Assembly (NCBI GenBank): GCA_963737745.1
Contig: CAVTTR010000005.1
Coordinates: forward strand, 225,880 to 289,879
DNA: 64,000 nucleotides
Source: Bog-473 sp963737745
Lineage (GTDB): Bacteria > Actinomycetota > Acidimicrobiia > Acidimicrobiales > RAAP-2
Direction: 5' to 3'
Shown here in pieces: positions 25,665 through 33,832 of the stretch. Numbering within the stretch: the stretch's first letter is position 1; the number at the start of each line of letters is the position of its first letter. The notes under the pieces were generated by a model that saw nothing but the letters and a program-made list of their open reading frames with translations, was not told the DNA's origin and did no database searches. Both the position numbers and the translations under genes were made by a program.

Positions 25665-27023
25665 TCAACCAGCAACTTGGCCAAGCTCGGCCCGTACGAC
25701 GTCGACCAGGCGGGCGGCCACGGCGTTGGCCTGGGACTCCTCTCGCGCTTCGACCATGACCCGCACCAGCGGCTCGGTCCCACTGGCCCGGAGCAGGACG
25801 CGCCCTTCGTGGCCGAGCTCGACCTCGACCTTGGCCACCTCGTCCCAGACCGGGGCGCAATCGGTGAGCCGTGCCGGTTGGGGAATGGGCACGTTCACCA
25901 GGACCTGCGGCACCCGTTCCACCAGGCCCGCGGCGAGGTCCGCCAGGGGGCGGCCCGCCCGCCGCACGAGGTCGGCCAGGGCGATCCCGGTCAGGATCCC
26001 GTCGCCAGTGGTGGAACGAGTCCGAAAGATGATGTGGCCCGATTGCTCACCGCCGAGGGCGAGACCGTCGGCATCGAGGGCGGCCAGCACGTGGCGGTCT
26101 CCCACGTCGGTCTCGCGTACCCCGATGCCGTGCGCCTCCATGGACAGGCGGAATCCGAGGTTCGTCATGACCGTCACGACGACCGTGTTGCCGGTGAGAC
26201 GACCGTTGGCGGACAGGTCCAGGGCGAAGAGGGCGAGCAGGACATCGCCGTCCACCACCGTGCCGGTGTGATCGACCGCCACGACCCGGTCGGCATCGCC
26301 ATCGAGGGCCAGCCCGAGGTCGGCCTGGTGTGCGGCCACCATGAGGGCGAGGTGGCTTGGGTCGGTCGACCCGCACTTGTCGTTGATGTTGCTCCCGTCC
26401 GGCGTGGCATGCAGCGTGGTGACGGTGGCGCCGAGCTCAGCCAAGATGTACGGGGCGAAGGCGCTGGCGGCGCCGTTGGCGCAGTCCACCACGATGTGCA
26501 GCCCGGCCAAGCCGCGCCCTTCGGTTGCCGACAGCAGGCGTTGGAGGTAGACGTCGGTCGCCGCGAAGTCGGTGATGATCTGGCCCACCCCGTGTCCGGT
26601 CGGCCGGCGCGGTGGGCGTTCGCTGTCCTCCAGGATCGACGCCAGCTCGCGCTCCACCTCGGACTCGAGCCCGACCGGCAGTTTGGTGCCGAGCGAGCTG
26701 AAGAGCTTTATGCCGTTGTCGCCGAAGGGGTTGTGGGAGGCCGACACCATGGCCCCCGGTGCTTGACGGCTCTCGGCCACGGTGGCCACACCGGGAGTCG
26801 GCACCACACCCAGGTCGATGACTTCCGCGCCCTCGGTGGCCAGTCCGGACGACAGGGCGGCCGAGAGCATGGGGCCCGAGCGACGGGTGTCCCGGCCCAC
26901 CACAAAGACAGGGGCCGGAATCACCCGGGCCGTGGCGCGGCCCAGAGCGAGAGCAATTTCGGCCGTGAGCTCTTCGTTGGCGATGCCCCTGATGCCGTCC
27001 GTGCCGAAGCGTGCCGGCGCCAC
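25665..27023 (-). CDS. glmM: GlmM, phosphoglucosamine mutase
   Basis: A 452-residue alpha-D-phosphohexomutase. It shows FGTDGIRGIAN at the N-terminus, the phosphoserine loop MVSASHNPFGDNGIK (S96), the metal loop DGDADRV and the phosphate-binding VRVMVEA near the C-terminus. It converts glucosamine-6-P to glucosamine-1-P for UDP-GlcNAc and the cell wall. It starts four bases after rpsI, so it is co-transcribed with rplM-rpsI. Confidence 0.96.
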   Translation of the reverse strand: MAPARFGTDGIRGIANEELTAEIALALGRATARVIPAPVFVVGRDTRRSGPMLSAALSSGLATEGAEVIDLGVVPTPGVATVAESRQAPGAMVSASHNPFGDNGIKLFSSLGTKLPVGLESEVERELASILEDSERPPRRPTGHGVGQIITDFAATDVYLQRLLSATEGRGLAGLHIVVDCANGAASAFAPYILAELGATVTTLHATPDGSNINDKCGSTDPSHLALMVAAHQADLGLALDGDADRVVAVDHTGTVVDGDVLLALFALDLSANGRLTGNTVVVTVMTNLGFRLSMEAHGIGVRETDVGDRHVLAALDADGLALGGEQSGHIIFRTRSTTGDGILTGIALADLVRRAGRPLADLAAGLVERVPQVLVNVPIPQPARLTDCAPVWDEVAKVEVELGHEGRVLLRASGTEPLVRVMVEAREESQANAVAARLVDVVRAELGQVAG

Positions 27024-27027
27024 TCTC

Positions 27028-27420
27028 CTACCGCTTGGAGTACTGCGGAGCCTTGCGTGCCTTCTTCAGGCCGTACTTCTTCGATTCCTTCTCGCGGGCG
27101 TCGCGGGTGAGGAGGCCTGAGCGCTTGAGCGCAGCGCGGTGCTCGGGATCCATTTCGCAGAGGCTGCGGGCGATGCCCAGGCGCATGGCGCCCGCCTGGC
27201 CCGAGATGCCCCCGCCGTCAATGGTGGCATCGATGTCGTAGGACTCGGTGGTGTTGGTGACCCGCAGGGGCTCGGTCAGCAGCATCCGGTGGGTGGCGGA
27301 GGTGAAGTAGGCCTCGATCGGCTGCTTGTTGACGCTGATGGCGCCTTGGCCGGGACGGAAACGGACGCGGGCCACGGCCTGCTTGCGCCGGCCGGTGGTT
27401 TGGGTGAGAGGTGTGGGCAT
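27028..27420 (-). CDS. rpsI: Ribosomal protein S9
   Basis: 130 residues: GRRKQAVARVRFRPGQGAI, GGGISGQAGAMRLGIARSL and the tRNA-contacting C-terminal tail ending KAPQYSKR. It belongs to the small subunit and its tail reaches the P site. It follows rplM by 25 bases in the standard rplM-rpsI pair, with glmM directly downstream. Confidence 0.98.
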   Translation of the reverse strand: MPTPLTQTTGRRKQAVARVRFRPGQGAISVNKQPIEAYFTSATHRMLLTEPLRVTNTTESYDIDATIDGGGISGQAGAMRLGIARSLCEMDPEHRAALKRSGLLTRDAREKESKKYGLKKARKAPQYSKR

Positions 27421-27445
27421 CGGGGAGCTCCTAACGTCGTTCTGT

Positions 27446-27895
27446 TCAGCTGGCCCGGCGGGCCGCGGGCAACTCGAGCGCCTCGGGGAGCTGGGCTGCG
27501 TGGGGGTGGTCAGGTCCGGCGTAGACGTTGAGCTTGCTCAACATGGCCCGGCCCAGGGTGTTCTTCGGGAGCATGCCGCGCACCGAGCGCAGGATCATTT
27601 CGTCCGGCGACTTCTCGAGCAGTTCGGCGTAGCTGGTCGAGCGGAGGCCACCCGGGTAGCCACTGTGGCGGTAGGCCATCTTCTCGGCCGCCTTGCCCGA
27701 AGTGAGGATCACCTTGTCGGCGTTGACCACAATCACGTGATCACCGGTGTCGACGTGGGGTGCGAAGTAGGGGCGATGCTTCCCTCGCAAGATGCGCGCG
27801 ACCTCGGAGGCCAGGCGGCCCAGGACGAGTCCGTCGGCATCGACCACATACCAGGCCCGCTGGATCTCACTGACTTTGGGTGAAAATGTGCGCAA
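27446..27895 (-). CDS. rplM: Ribosomal protein L13
   Basis: About 149 residues: RTFSPKVSEIQRAWYVVDADGLVLGRLAS, then GDHVIVVNADK, and MLPKNTLGRAMLSKLNVY with GPDHPHAAQ. I place the start at a TTG (27895), because family members begin MRTYSPK. A GTG at 27937 would add 14 residues not seen in the family. A promoter with 17-base spacing lies at 27983-28011, giving a leader of about 80 bases. Confidence 0.95.
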   Translation of the reverse strand: MRTFSPKVSEIQRAWYVVDADGLVLGRLASEVARILRGKHRPYFAPHVDTGDHVIVVNADKVILTSGKAAEKMAYRHSGYPGGLRSTSYAELLEKSPDEMILRSVRGMLPKNTLGRAMLSKLNVYAGPDHPHAAQLPEALELPAARRAS

Positions 27896-27982
27896 GGGAA
27901 CGGTCTTTCGCTGACAGGTACTACGGGGAGCGCCCACCTGAAGGTGTGCTCAGGCCTCGGAGGTCCCGTGGGCCGACGTACC

Positions 27983-28011
27983 AGGATAGGGCCCCGGAGC
28001 CGGCCGAGCAA
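27983..28011 (-). promoter_or_regulatory. rplM-rpsI promoter
   Basis: On the minus strand TTGCTC (28011-28006), a 17-base spacer and TATCCT (27988-27983) fit a housekeeping promoter. It separates rplM from truA, so the L13-S9 operon can be expressed independently of the alpha operon. Confidence 0.65.
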
Positions 28012-28084
28012 GCCAACCTCCCGTGGCGGCCCAACTCGCTCTCCCCCGGTACGTGTTTTCGAGAAAGCATACGGTGCGGGTGGT

Positions 28085-29029
28085 TTATCCGAAAACAACT
28101 CCCGGCGGATTCAAGCGGTGAGCGCTCCCCGTTGACGTTTGGGCGTCGGTCAGAGCACCGTTCACAGGGGCGGACTCCACCCGGTAGTCCACCGAGACCA
28201 GGCAGAGGCCTTGGGCCGGCGCCGGATCGGCCGCCTGGTGACGGGTGGTGGAGCGCAGGCGTTCGAGCAGCGTGGCCGCATTGCCCCGCCCGCGCCCGAC
28301 CTCGACCAGGCTGCCGACGACCGATCGGACCATCTGGTGGCAGAAGGAATTCGCCTGTATCTCGAAGCGCAGGAGGCGACCGCTCCCGATGTCGGTGAGG
28401 TCTCGCCCCTCCTCGAGGAACCACTGCGCCCGGGTCACCCGTCGCAGGATGGGCTCCTCGGGGCTCGTTCCGGGCTTGCGTCGACAGAACGAGCGGAAGT
28501 CATGGGTGCCCAACAACACGTCTGAGGCCGCCCCCATGGCCCGCAGATCGAGGTCGTCGCGCACATGCCAGGTCGTCGGGCTCAGCAACGGATCGGGGGC
28601 CGGCGCGTTCCAGACCAGGTAGCGGTAGGAACGGGCCACGGCCGAACGGCGAGCGTCAAAAGTGGGTGGCACCGCTTCGGCGCTGAGCACGACGATGGAC
28701 GGGGCGAGCTGGCGATTGAGGGCGCGGGCCAGGCCCAGCCCATCGAAGGGCACCGGAGGCAGGTCCACGTGGACGACCTGCCCACGTGCGTGCACTCCGG
28801 CGTCGGTGCGCCCGGCACAGGTGAGGATGGGGGGCTCGGCCATGCGGGCCGTCCGGCCGAGCGCGTGGCGCAAGGATCCGGCCACCGTGGGTACCTCGGG
28901 CTGGAGAGCGAAGCCGCGAAAGGCGGCACCGTCGTAGGCGATCAGCAGCCTCCAGCGCTGCCACGGCGGCGCAGCAGCAGCGGGAGGACCTGGCTGGCCC
29001 AGATCGATGCCGGGACTAGACGAACTCAA
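28085..29029 (-). CDS. truA: TruA, tRNA pseudouridine(38-40) synthase
   Basis: 314 residues. LLIAYDGAAFRGFALQ, the catalytic aspartate in CAGRTDAGVHA (D76), ARSYRYLVWN, DFRSFCRRKP and FCHQMVRSVVGSLVEVG are TruA landmarks. It modifies positions 38-40 of tRNA anticodon arms. It overlaps rplQ by 14 bases. The last 30 or so residues extend beyond the usual TruA end, and the final codons lie inside the 33-bp terminator-like repeat at 28092-28124. The true stop may therefore be earlier, or an indel may have opened the frame. Confidence 0.93.
   Translation of the reverse strand: MSSSSPGIDLGQPGPPAAAAPPWQRWRLLIAYDGAAFRGFALQPEVPTVAGSLRHALGRTARMAEPPILTCAGRTDAGVHARGQVVHVDLPPVPFDGLGLARALNRQLAPSIVVLSAEAVPPTFDARRSAVARSYRYLVWNAPAPDPLLSPTTWHVRDDLDLRAMGAASDVLLGTHDFRSFCRRKPGTSPEEPILRRVTRAQWFLEEGRDLTDIGSGRLLRFEIQANSFCHQMVRSVVGSLVEVGRGRGNAATLLERLRSTTRHQAADPAPAQGLCLVSVDYRVESAPVNGALTDAQTSTGSAHRLNPPGVVFG
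28092..28124 (-). terminator. Probable intrinsic terminator, copy B of a 33-bp repeat
   Basis: In the direction of truA the minus strand reads CTC-A-CCG, a loop, CGG-GAG, then TTGTTTT. It is identical to 14232-14264 at 32 of 33 bases, loop included. It overlaps the last codons of the truA frame. Confidence 0.55.
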
Positions 29030-29369
29030 TCCGCGCCATCGGCGCGTTGTCGCCCGGACGTGGCCCGAGCTTGAGAATCCGGGTGTAGCCGCCGGGCCGC
29101 TCGGCGTAGCGCGGGCCGATCTCCTCGAAGAGCTTGTGGGCCATGTCCTTGTCCCGGATCAGGGCCACGACACGACGGTGCTGATGGATGCCCCCCTTGC
29201 GCGCCGCCGTCACACACTTCTCGGCCACCGGACGCAGGGCCTTGGCCTTGGCCTCGGTGGTCACCAACGACTCGGCGGCGATCAAAGAAGCCACCAGGTT
29301 GCCCAAGATGGCCTTTTGGTGGGCCGAGCTCCCGCCCATCCGACGCCCACGCTTTGGAGTTCCTTGCAT
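29016..29369 (-). CDS. rplQ: Ribosomal protein L17
   Basis: 117 residues: MQGTPKRGRRMGGSSAHQKAIL, RNL-like NLVASLIAAE, TTEAKAKALRPVAEK and the C-terminal YTRILKLGPRPGDNAPMARIEFV. It is a large-subunit protein near the exit tunnel. It ends the rpsM-rpsK-rpsD-rpoA-rplQ alpha operon, six bases after rpoA. Confidence 0.98.
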   Translation of the reverse strand: MQGTPKRGRRMGGSSAHQKAILGNLVASLIAAESLVTTEAKAKALRPVAEKCVTAARKGGIHQHRRVVALIRDKDMAHKLFEEIGPRYAERPGGYTRILKLGPRPGDNAPMARIEFV

Positions 29370-29375
29370 GGCCGA

Positions 29376-30314
29376 TCAGTCCCGGGTGCGGAGCGAGAGC
29401 CCGCGCTCGTCGAGGCGCTGCACCACTTCGTCGGCCGACTTCTGCCCGAAGTTGGTGATGGCCAGCAGATCGTCCATGGTGCGCTCCACCAGCTCGCCGA
29501 TGGTGTTGATCTGGGCCCGCTTGAGGCAGTTGCGGGGACGCTCGGAGAGATCGAGCTCCTCGATGCGCAGGTCGAGGTCCGGCGAACCGGACGTGGTCAC
29601 GCCGGTATCGCCCAGTTCCAAACCCTGGGGCGCATCCTCCAGATCGGCCACCAAGCCCACCAGATTGCGCAGGGTGTCACCGGCCGAAGCCAGGGCCTCA
29701 CGGGGGGTGATGGTCCCGTCGGTCTCAATGTCGAGCACGAGACGGTCGTAGTTGGTGGACTGCTCCACCCGCACCGGCTCAATGTCGAAGGTGACCCGGT
29801 GCACGGGCGAGAAGATGGAGTCGATCGGGATGACACCGATGGTGTTCGAGCGCTTGTTCTTGTCGGCCGAGACGTATCCGCGGCCCCGCTCGACAGTGAC
29901 GTCGACGGCGAGGCGACCCTTGGCATTGATCGAGGCGATGTGCAGGTCGGGGTTGAGGACCTCGACATCCGAGGTCGCCTGCAGGTCGGCTGCCGTGGCG
30001 TCAACCGGGCCGCGCACGTCGAGGCGGAGCGTCACCGGCTCGTCGGTGTGCATGCGCACCAGCAGGTCCTTGAGGTTCAAGATGATGTCGGTGACATCCT
30101 CCTTCACCCCGGGCAGCGTGGTGAACTCGTGCAGCGCCTCATCGAAGCGAAGCTGGGTCACCGCGCCACCGGGAATGGAGGAGAGCAAGGTGCGGCGCAG
30201 CGAGTTTCCCAGGGTGGTACCGAAGCCGGGGTCGAGCGGGCCGATAGCGAAACGCTGCCGGTTGTTCTGCTCTTCGTCGACTGCTTCCACTGTCGGTCGT
30301 TGGATGATCAGCAT
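29376..30314 (-). CDS. rpoA: RNA polymerase alpha subunit
   Basis: 312 residues. The N-terminal dimerisation domain has FAIGPLDPGFGTTLGNSLRRTLLSSIPG and KDLLVRMHTDEP. The C-terminal helix-hairpin-helix domain has LDLSERPRNCLKRAQINTIGELVE and NFGQKSADEV. It nucleates assembly of RNA polymerase. It follows rpsD by 74 bases in the alpha operon. Length and motifs are normal. Confidence 0.98.
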   Translation of the reverse strand: MLIIQRPTVEAVDEEQNNRQRFAIGPLDPGFGTTLGNSLRRTLLSSIPGGAVTQLRFDEALHEFTTLPGVKEDVTDIILNLKDLLVRMHTDEPVTLRLDVRGPVDATAADLQATSDVEVLNPDLHIASINAKGRLAVDVTVERGRGYVSADKNKRSNTIGVIPIDSIFSPVHRVTFDIEPVRVEQSTNYDRLVLDIETDGTITPREALASAGDTLRNLVGLVADLEDAPQGLELGDTGVTTSGSPDLDLRIEELDLSERPRNCLKRAQINTIGELVERTMDDLLAITNFGQKSADEVVQRLDERGLSLRTRD

Positions 30315-30388
30315 CGTGGGGACTCCTGTTGCGTTGCGTGGGGGTGGGTCGGGACGGCGGGGGACGCCGCGTCAGAAAGGTCTTGGTC

Positions 30389-31036
30389 CTACTTCGAGTA
30401 GAGCTCGACGATGAGCTGCTCTTGCACGGGCTCGTCGATGTGCTCGCGCAGCGGTGGGTTGAGCACGGCGACACTGAAGCCGCCGTCGCCCGTCTCGAGC
30501 CAGGCTGGCGTCTGGCGCTCGAGGGTGTCCATGTTGCGGCGGACGGAGAAGTTCTCGCGGGTGGCGCTCTTGAGAGTGACCTGGTCACCCTTTCGTACCC
30601 GGTAGCTCGGGATGTCAACGCGCTTGCCGTTGACGAGCACGTGGCCGTGGCGGACGAACTGGCGCGCCTGGCGGCGGCTGGCTCCCCACCCGGCCCGGAA
30701 CACGACATTGTCCAAGCGGAGCTCGAGGTTTCGCAGAAGGTTCTCGCCGGTGATGCCGGGCTGGCGGCTCGACTCCTCGTAGAGATTGCGGAATTGCTTC
30801 TCCAAGAGGCCGTAGATCCGGCGGGCCTTTTGCTTCTCGCGCAGCTGGGTCAGGTACTCGGATCCCTGCCGCATGCGGTCACGCCCGTGTTCACCGGGCG
30901 GGTAGGCGCGGCTGTGCCGGTCGGTGACCGCCTCGGAGACGGGGCATTTGAGCGAGTAGCAGCGCTCGCCCTTCAAGAACAGCTTCGTCCGTTCGCGCCG
31001 GCAGAGACGGCAAACGGGTCCGGTGTATCGCGCCAT
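30389..31036 (-). CDS. rpsD: Ribosomal protein S4 (zinc-binding type)
   Basis: 215 residues: MARYTGPVCRLCRRE, with cysteines 9, 12, 26 and 31 forming the zinc site of the C+ form. LREKQKARRIYGLLEKQFR and the S4 RNA-binding domain LELRLDNVVFRAGW ... VRHGHVLVNGKRV follow. S4 starts 30S assembly and in other bacteria represses the alpha operon. It precedes rpoA. Confidence 0.98.
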   Translation of the reverse strand: MARYTGPVCRLCRRERTKLFLKGERCYSLKCPVSEAVTDRHSRAYPPGEHGRDRMRQGSEYLTQLREKQKARRIYGLLEKQFRNLYEESSRQPGITGENLLRNLELRLDNVVFRAGWGASRRQARQFVRHGHVLVNGKRVDIPSYRVRKGDQVTLKSATRENFSVRRNMDTLERQTPAWLETGDGGFSVAVLNPPLREHIDEPVQEQLIVELYSK

Positions 31037-31054
31037 AAAACTCTTCCTCTAGAC

Positions 31055-31453
31055 CTAGACCCGACGCCGCTTCTTGGGGCGGCAGCCGTTATGGGGGATG
31101 GGGGTGACGTCCTTGATGCCAACGACCTCGATGCCCACCGCGGCGAGCGACCGGATGGCCGTCTCACGGCCCGAGCCCGGGCCGCGGACGAGAACGTCGA
31201 CCTTGCGCACCCCGTGCTCCATGGCCCGCTTGGCACAGGCCTCGGCGGCCAGCTGGGCCGCGAACGGGGTGGACTTGCGAGAACCTTTGAAGCCGACATT
31301 GCCGGCCGAGGCCCAGGCGAGCACGTTGCCCTCGGGATCGGCGATCGACACGATCGTGTTGTTGAAGGAGCTCTTGATGTGCGCCACGCCGTAGCTGATG
31401 TTCTTGCGTTCCTTGCGGCGGGGGCGACGAGCCTGCTTCGTGGGCTTTGCCAT
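31055..31453 (-). CDS. rpsK: Ribosomal protein S11
   Basis: 132 residues: HIKSSFNNTIVSIADPEGNVLAW, GFKGSRKSTPFAAQLAAE, VRGPGSGRETAIRSL and the C-terminal ITPHNGCR-type end TPIPHNGCRPKKRRRV. It forms part of the 30S platform at the mRNA exit. Its start abuts the rpsM stop with no spacer. Confidence 0.98.
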   Translation of the reverse strand: MAKPTKQARRPRRKERKNISYGVAHIKSSFNNTIVSIADPEGNVLAWASAGNVGFKGSRKSTPFAAQLAAEACAKRAMEHGVRKVDVLVRGPGSGRETAIRSLAAVGIEVVGIKDVTPIPHNGCRPKKRRRV

Positions 31454-31831
31454 CTACTTCTTCACCTTTTTCTTCCCGGCCACGGTCTTCTTCGGGCCCT
31501 TGCGCGTCCGGGCGTTGGTGTGCGTGCGCTGGCCGTGGACCGGCAGCCCCTTGCGGTGACGCACACCCTGGTAGCAGTTGATCTCCATCTTGCGCTTGAT
31601 GTCCTGGGACACGTCGCGCCGCAGGTCACCTTCGACCCGGAAGTTGGCGTCGATGTAGGTACGCAGGCGCGCCACTTCTTCGTCGGTCAGGTCACGCACC
31701 CGCGTCGAGGGATTGACGTCGACCGCTTCGCAGATCTGGCTCGAGAGGGTGTTTCCGATGCCAAAGATGTAGGTCAGGGATATCTCCAGCCGCTTCTCGC
31801 GGGGGATGTCCACTCCCGAAATTCGAGCCAT
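31454..31831 (-). CDS. rpsM: Ribosomal protein S13
   Basis: 125 residues: MARISGVDIPREKRLEISLTYIFGIG, then LRRDVSQDIKRKMEI and GLPVHGQRTHTNARTRKGP, with the basic C-terminal tail KKTVAGKKKVKK that contacts P-site tRNA. First of the alpha-operon genes, 12 bases after rpmJ. Confidence 0.98.
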   Translation of the reverse strand: MARISGVDIPREKRLEISLTYIFGIGNTLSSQICEAVDVNPSTRVRDLTDEEVARLRTYIDANFRVEGDLRRDVSQDIKRKMEINCYQGVRHRKGLPVHGQRTHTNARTRKGPKKTVAGKKKVKK

Positions 31832-31843
31832 ATAGTCCTCTCC

Positions 31844-31957
31844 TCAGCCCTGGCGCTGCTTGTGGCGCGGGTTGTCACAGATGACCCGGACGACGCCATG
31901 TCGGCGGATCACCTTGCACTTCTCACAGATCGGCTTGACACTGGGCCGAACTTTCAC
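31844..31957 (-). CDS. rpmJ: Ribosomal protein L36
   Basis: A 37-residue protein read directly from the sequence because it is below the ORF cut-off. It begins MKVRPSVKPICEKC, continues KVIRRHGVVRVICDNPRHKQRQG and starts with GTG after an AAGGA ribosome site. Cysteines 11, 14 and 27 with His32 form the zinc ribbon of the C+ form. It sits between infA and rpsM as in most actinobacteria. Confidence 0.96.
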   Translation of the reverse strand: MKVRPSVKPICEKCKVIRRHGVVRVICDNPRHKQRQG

Positions 31958-31989
31958 GTCGCGTCCTTATCCTCTTCTTGTACCGGCGA

Positions 31990-32214
31990 CTACTTGTACC
32001 GGTAGGTGATACGACCCCGGTTGAGGTCGTACGGAGTGATCTCCACCTGGACTTTGTCCCCCGGAAGAATGCGGATGCGGTGCATCCTCATTTTGCCCGA
32101 GCTGTGCGCCAACACTTTGTGTCCGTTCTCCAGCTCTACGCGGAACATCGCATTGGGCAGTGGCTCGACCACCGTGCCTTCGAGCACGATGGCATCTTCC
32201 TTGGGCTTGGGCAG
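31990..32214 (-). CDS. infA: Translation initiation factor IF-1 (apparent CTG start)
   Basis: VLEGTVVEPLPNAMFRVELENGHKVLAH and MHRIRILPGDKVQVEITPYDLNRGRITYRYK cover the whole IF-1 OB fold. Family members begin M(P/A)KKEDAIEVEGTV. The equivalent here is codon 32214, a CTG (CTG-CCC-AAG) six bases after a perfect GAGGAG ribosome site, giving 74 residues. The only in-frame canonical start found, GTG at 32259, adds 15 residues not seen in the family and includes the ribosome site. IF-1 blocks the A site during initiation. Confidence 0.92.
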   Translation of the reverse strand: MPKPKEDAIVLEGTVVEPLPNAMFRVELENGHKVLAHSSGKMRMHRIRILPGDKVQVEITPYDLNRGRITYRYK

Positions 32215-32327
32215 GTGACTCTCCTCAATAATCGCTTGCTGGTGTTGCTCCGAGCGCACCGGTGGCGCGGGGCCGGAACGGAGCGGTATCGGATGCGGCC
32301 CGACGGCAGGTAACCCGGAAAGGAGAC

Positions 32328-32342
32328 CTGGCCCAGGGCCAG
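32328..32342. promoter_or_regulatory. 15-base perfect inverted repeat in the map-infA gap
   Basis: CTGGCCC, one base, GGGCCAG. It lies in the 196-base gene-free stretch between map and infA. As RNA it gives a short GC-rich hairpin about 110 bases before the infA start. Whether it terminates or attenuates is not clear; no T-run follows. No other feature was found in the gap. Confidence 0.4.
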
Positions 32343-32410
32343 CGAATTACTTCTAGCCCAATTGGCGCACAATTCCAACGGGGTCCCTTTCGGCCCTGGT
32401 TCGCCGGCAT

Positions 32411-33151
32411 TCAGGCCAACGTGAATACCTCCGGGCCTTCGGGCGTCACGGCAATTGTGTGCTCGAAATGGGCTGAGAGACGCCCGTCGGCGGTGACCAC
32501 GCTCCACCCGTCATCGAGCATCTCGGTCGCCGGAGATCCGGCATTGACCATCGGCTCGACCGCGAACACCATCCCCGTCTTGAGCGTGGGCCCGCGGTTT
32601 CCCGGCCAGTAGTTCGGTACCTGGGGTTGCTCGTGCATGGCGGTGCCGATGGCGTGCCCGACGTACTCGCGCACCACGGTGAAGCCACTGGCCTCGGCCA
32701 CGCCCTGCACGGCCCGGCCCACCTCGTTCAGGGCGTTCCCCTTCTTCAGCTGCTCGATCCCAGCCCACAGGCTGCGCTCGGTCACCTCGATCAGCTTCTG
32801 GGCCTCAGCCGAGATCTTCCCGATGCCCATGGTGAAGGCGGCGTCGCCGTGGTACCCCTCGATGATGGCCCCACAGTCGATAGAGAGGATGTCCCCTTCC
32901 TCGAGCCGGTAGGCCCCGGGGATCCCATGGACGATCATGCTGTTGGGCGAGGTGCAGATCACGGCCGGGAAGCCGTTGTACCCCAAGAAGTTCGAGCGAG
33001 CGCCGCGGCGCTCAAGGACGTCGCGGGCCACGGCATCCAACTCGGCCGTTGTCACGCCAGGCTTGGCGGCGGCCCGTGTCTTCTCGTGCATTTCCGCCAC
33101 GACCTTGCCGGCCTTGCGCATTTTGGCCAGCTCGTCGTCGTTGCGTCGCAC
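32411..33151 (-). CDS. map: Methionine aminopeptidase, type I
   Basis: 246 residues. Metal ligands lie in GDILSIDCGAIIEGYHGDAAFT (two Asp), GHAIGTAMHE (His), FAVEPMV (Glu) and SAHFEHTIAVT (Glu). VIVHGIP-type IVHGIPGAYRLEEG gives the conserved His. It removes the initiator Met from nascent proteins. The GTG start overlaps the adk stop by one base (TAGTG), so it is coupled to secY-adk-map. Confidence 0.97.
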   Translation of the reverse strand: MRRNDDELAKMRKAGKVVAEMHEKTRAAAKPGVTTAELDAVARDVLERRGARSNFLGYNGFPAVICTSPNSMIVHGIPGAYRLEEGDILSIDCGAIIEGYHGDAAFTMGIGKISAEAQKLIEVTERSLWAGIEQLKKGNALNEVGRAVQGVAEASGFTVVREYVGHAIGTAMHEQPQVPNYWPGNRGPTLKTGMVFAVEPMVNAGSPATEMLDDGWSVVTADGRLSAHFEHTIAVTPEGPEVFTLA

Positions 33152-33825
33152 TACTCCTGCTTCCTCTTCTGCCGCTGGGCGTCAATGGCTCCCACCACCC
33201 GGCGGGTCACCGCATCGGGCGACCCGGTCCCGTTGATGGAAACCAAAAGATCACGTTCGGTATACCAGGCGATGAGCGGAGCCGTTTCGGCCTCGTAGAG
33301 GTCCAGTCGTCGTTGGATGGCCTCTTCGGTGTCGTCCTCGCGTTGGACGACCTCGCCGCCACATACGTCGCACGTCCAATTCACCATGGGCGGCGCCGCC
33401 GTGGAGTAGTTGGAGCCGCAGTCCACGCACACCCGCCGCGAGGCCAGTCGCTTCATGACGAGGTCGGTCGGCACGTCGAGGTCGATCACGATGTCCAACC
33501 CGAACGGGTGCACAATGTCCTCGAGTTCCGTCGCCTGGGTCGTCGTGCGGGGACAGCCATCGAGGACGAAGCCGCGGCCCCGGGTATCGCGTTCGGACAG
33601 GCGCGTCTGCACCATCTCCATGACCATTTCGTCGGGAATGAGCTCGCCCTTGTCCATGAAGGACTGGGCCCGCACCCCGAGCGGTGTCTTCGACTTCACC
33701 TCGCCCCGCAGCATGTCCCCGGTGGAGACATGCGGGACGACATAGTGATGCGAAAGGCGAACGCATTGCGTTCCCTTGCCGGCCCCCTGCTTGCCGAGGA
33801 CCACGAGCCTGACCCCGGGGATCAC
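33151..33825 (-). CDS. adk: Adenylate kinase (zinc-lid type)
   Basis: 224 residues: P-loop LGKQGAGKGTQC, STGDMLRGEV (AMP site), FVLDGCPRTTTQA and an extended LID with two CxxC pairs (CVDCGSNY, CDVCGGEV) that bind zinc. It interconverts 2 ADP with ATP and AMP. It follows secY by seven bases, the usual secY-adk-map order. Confidence 0.97.
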   Translation of the reverse strand: MIPGVRLVVLGKQGAGKGTQCVRLSHHYVVPHVSTGDMLRGEVKSKTPLGVRAQSFMDKGELIPDEMVMEMVQTRLSERDTRGRGFVLDGCPRTTTQATELEDIVHPFGLDIVIDLDVPTDLVMKRLASRRVCVDCGSNYSTAAPPMVNWTCDVCGGEVVQREDDTEEAIQRRLDLYEAETAPLIAWYTERDLLVSINGTGSPDAVTRRVVGAIDAQRQKRKQE

Positions 33826-33832
33826 AGATCCC

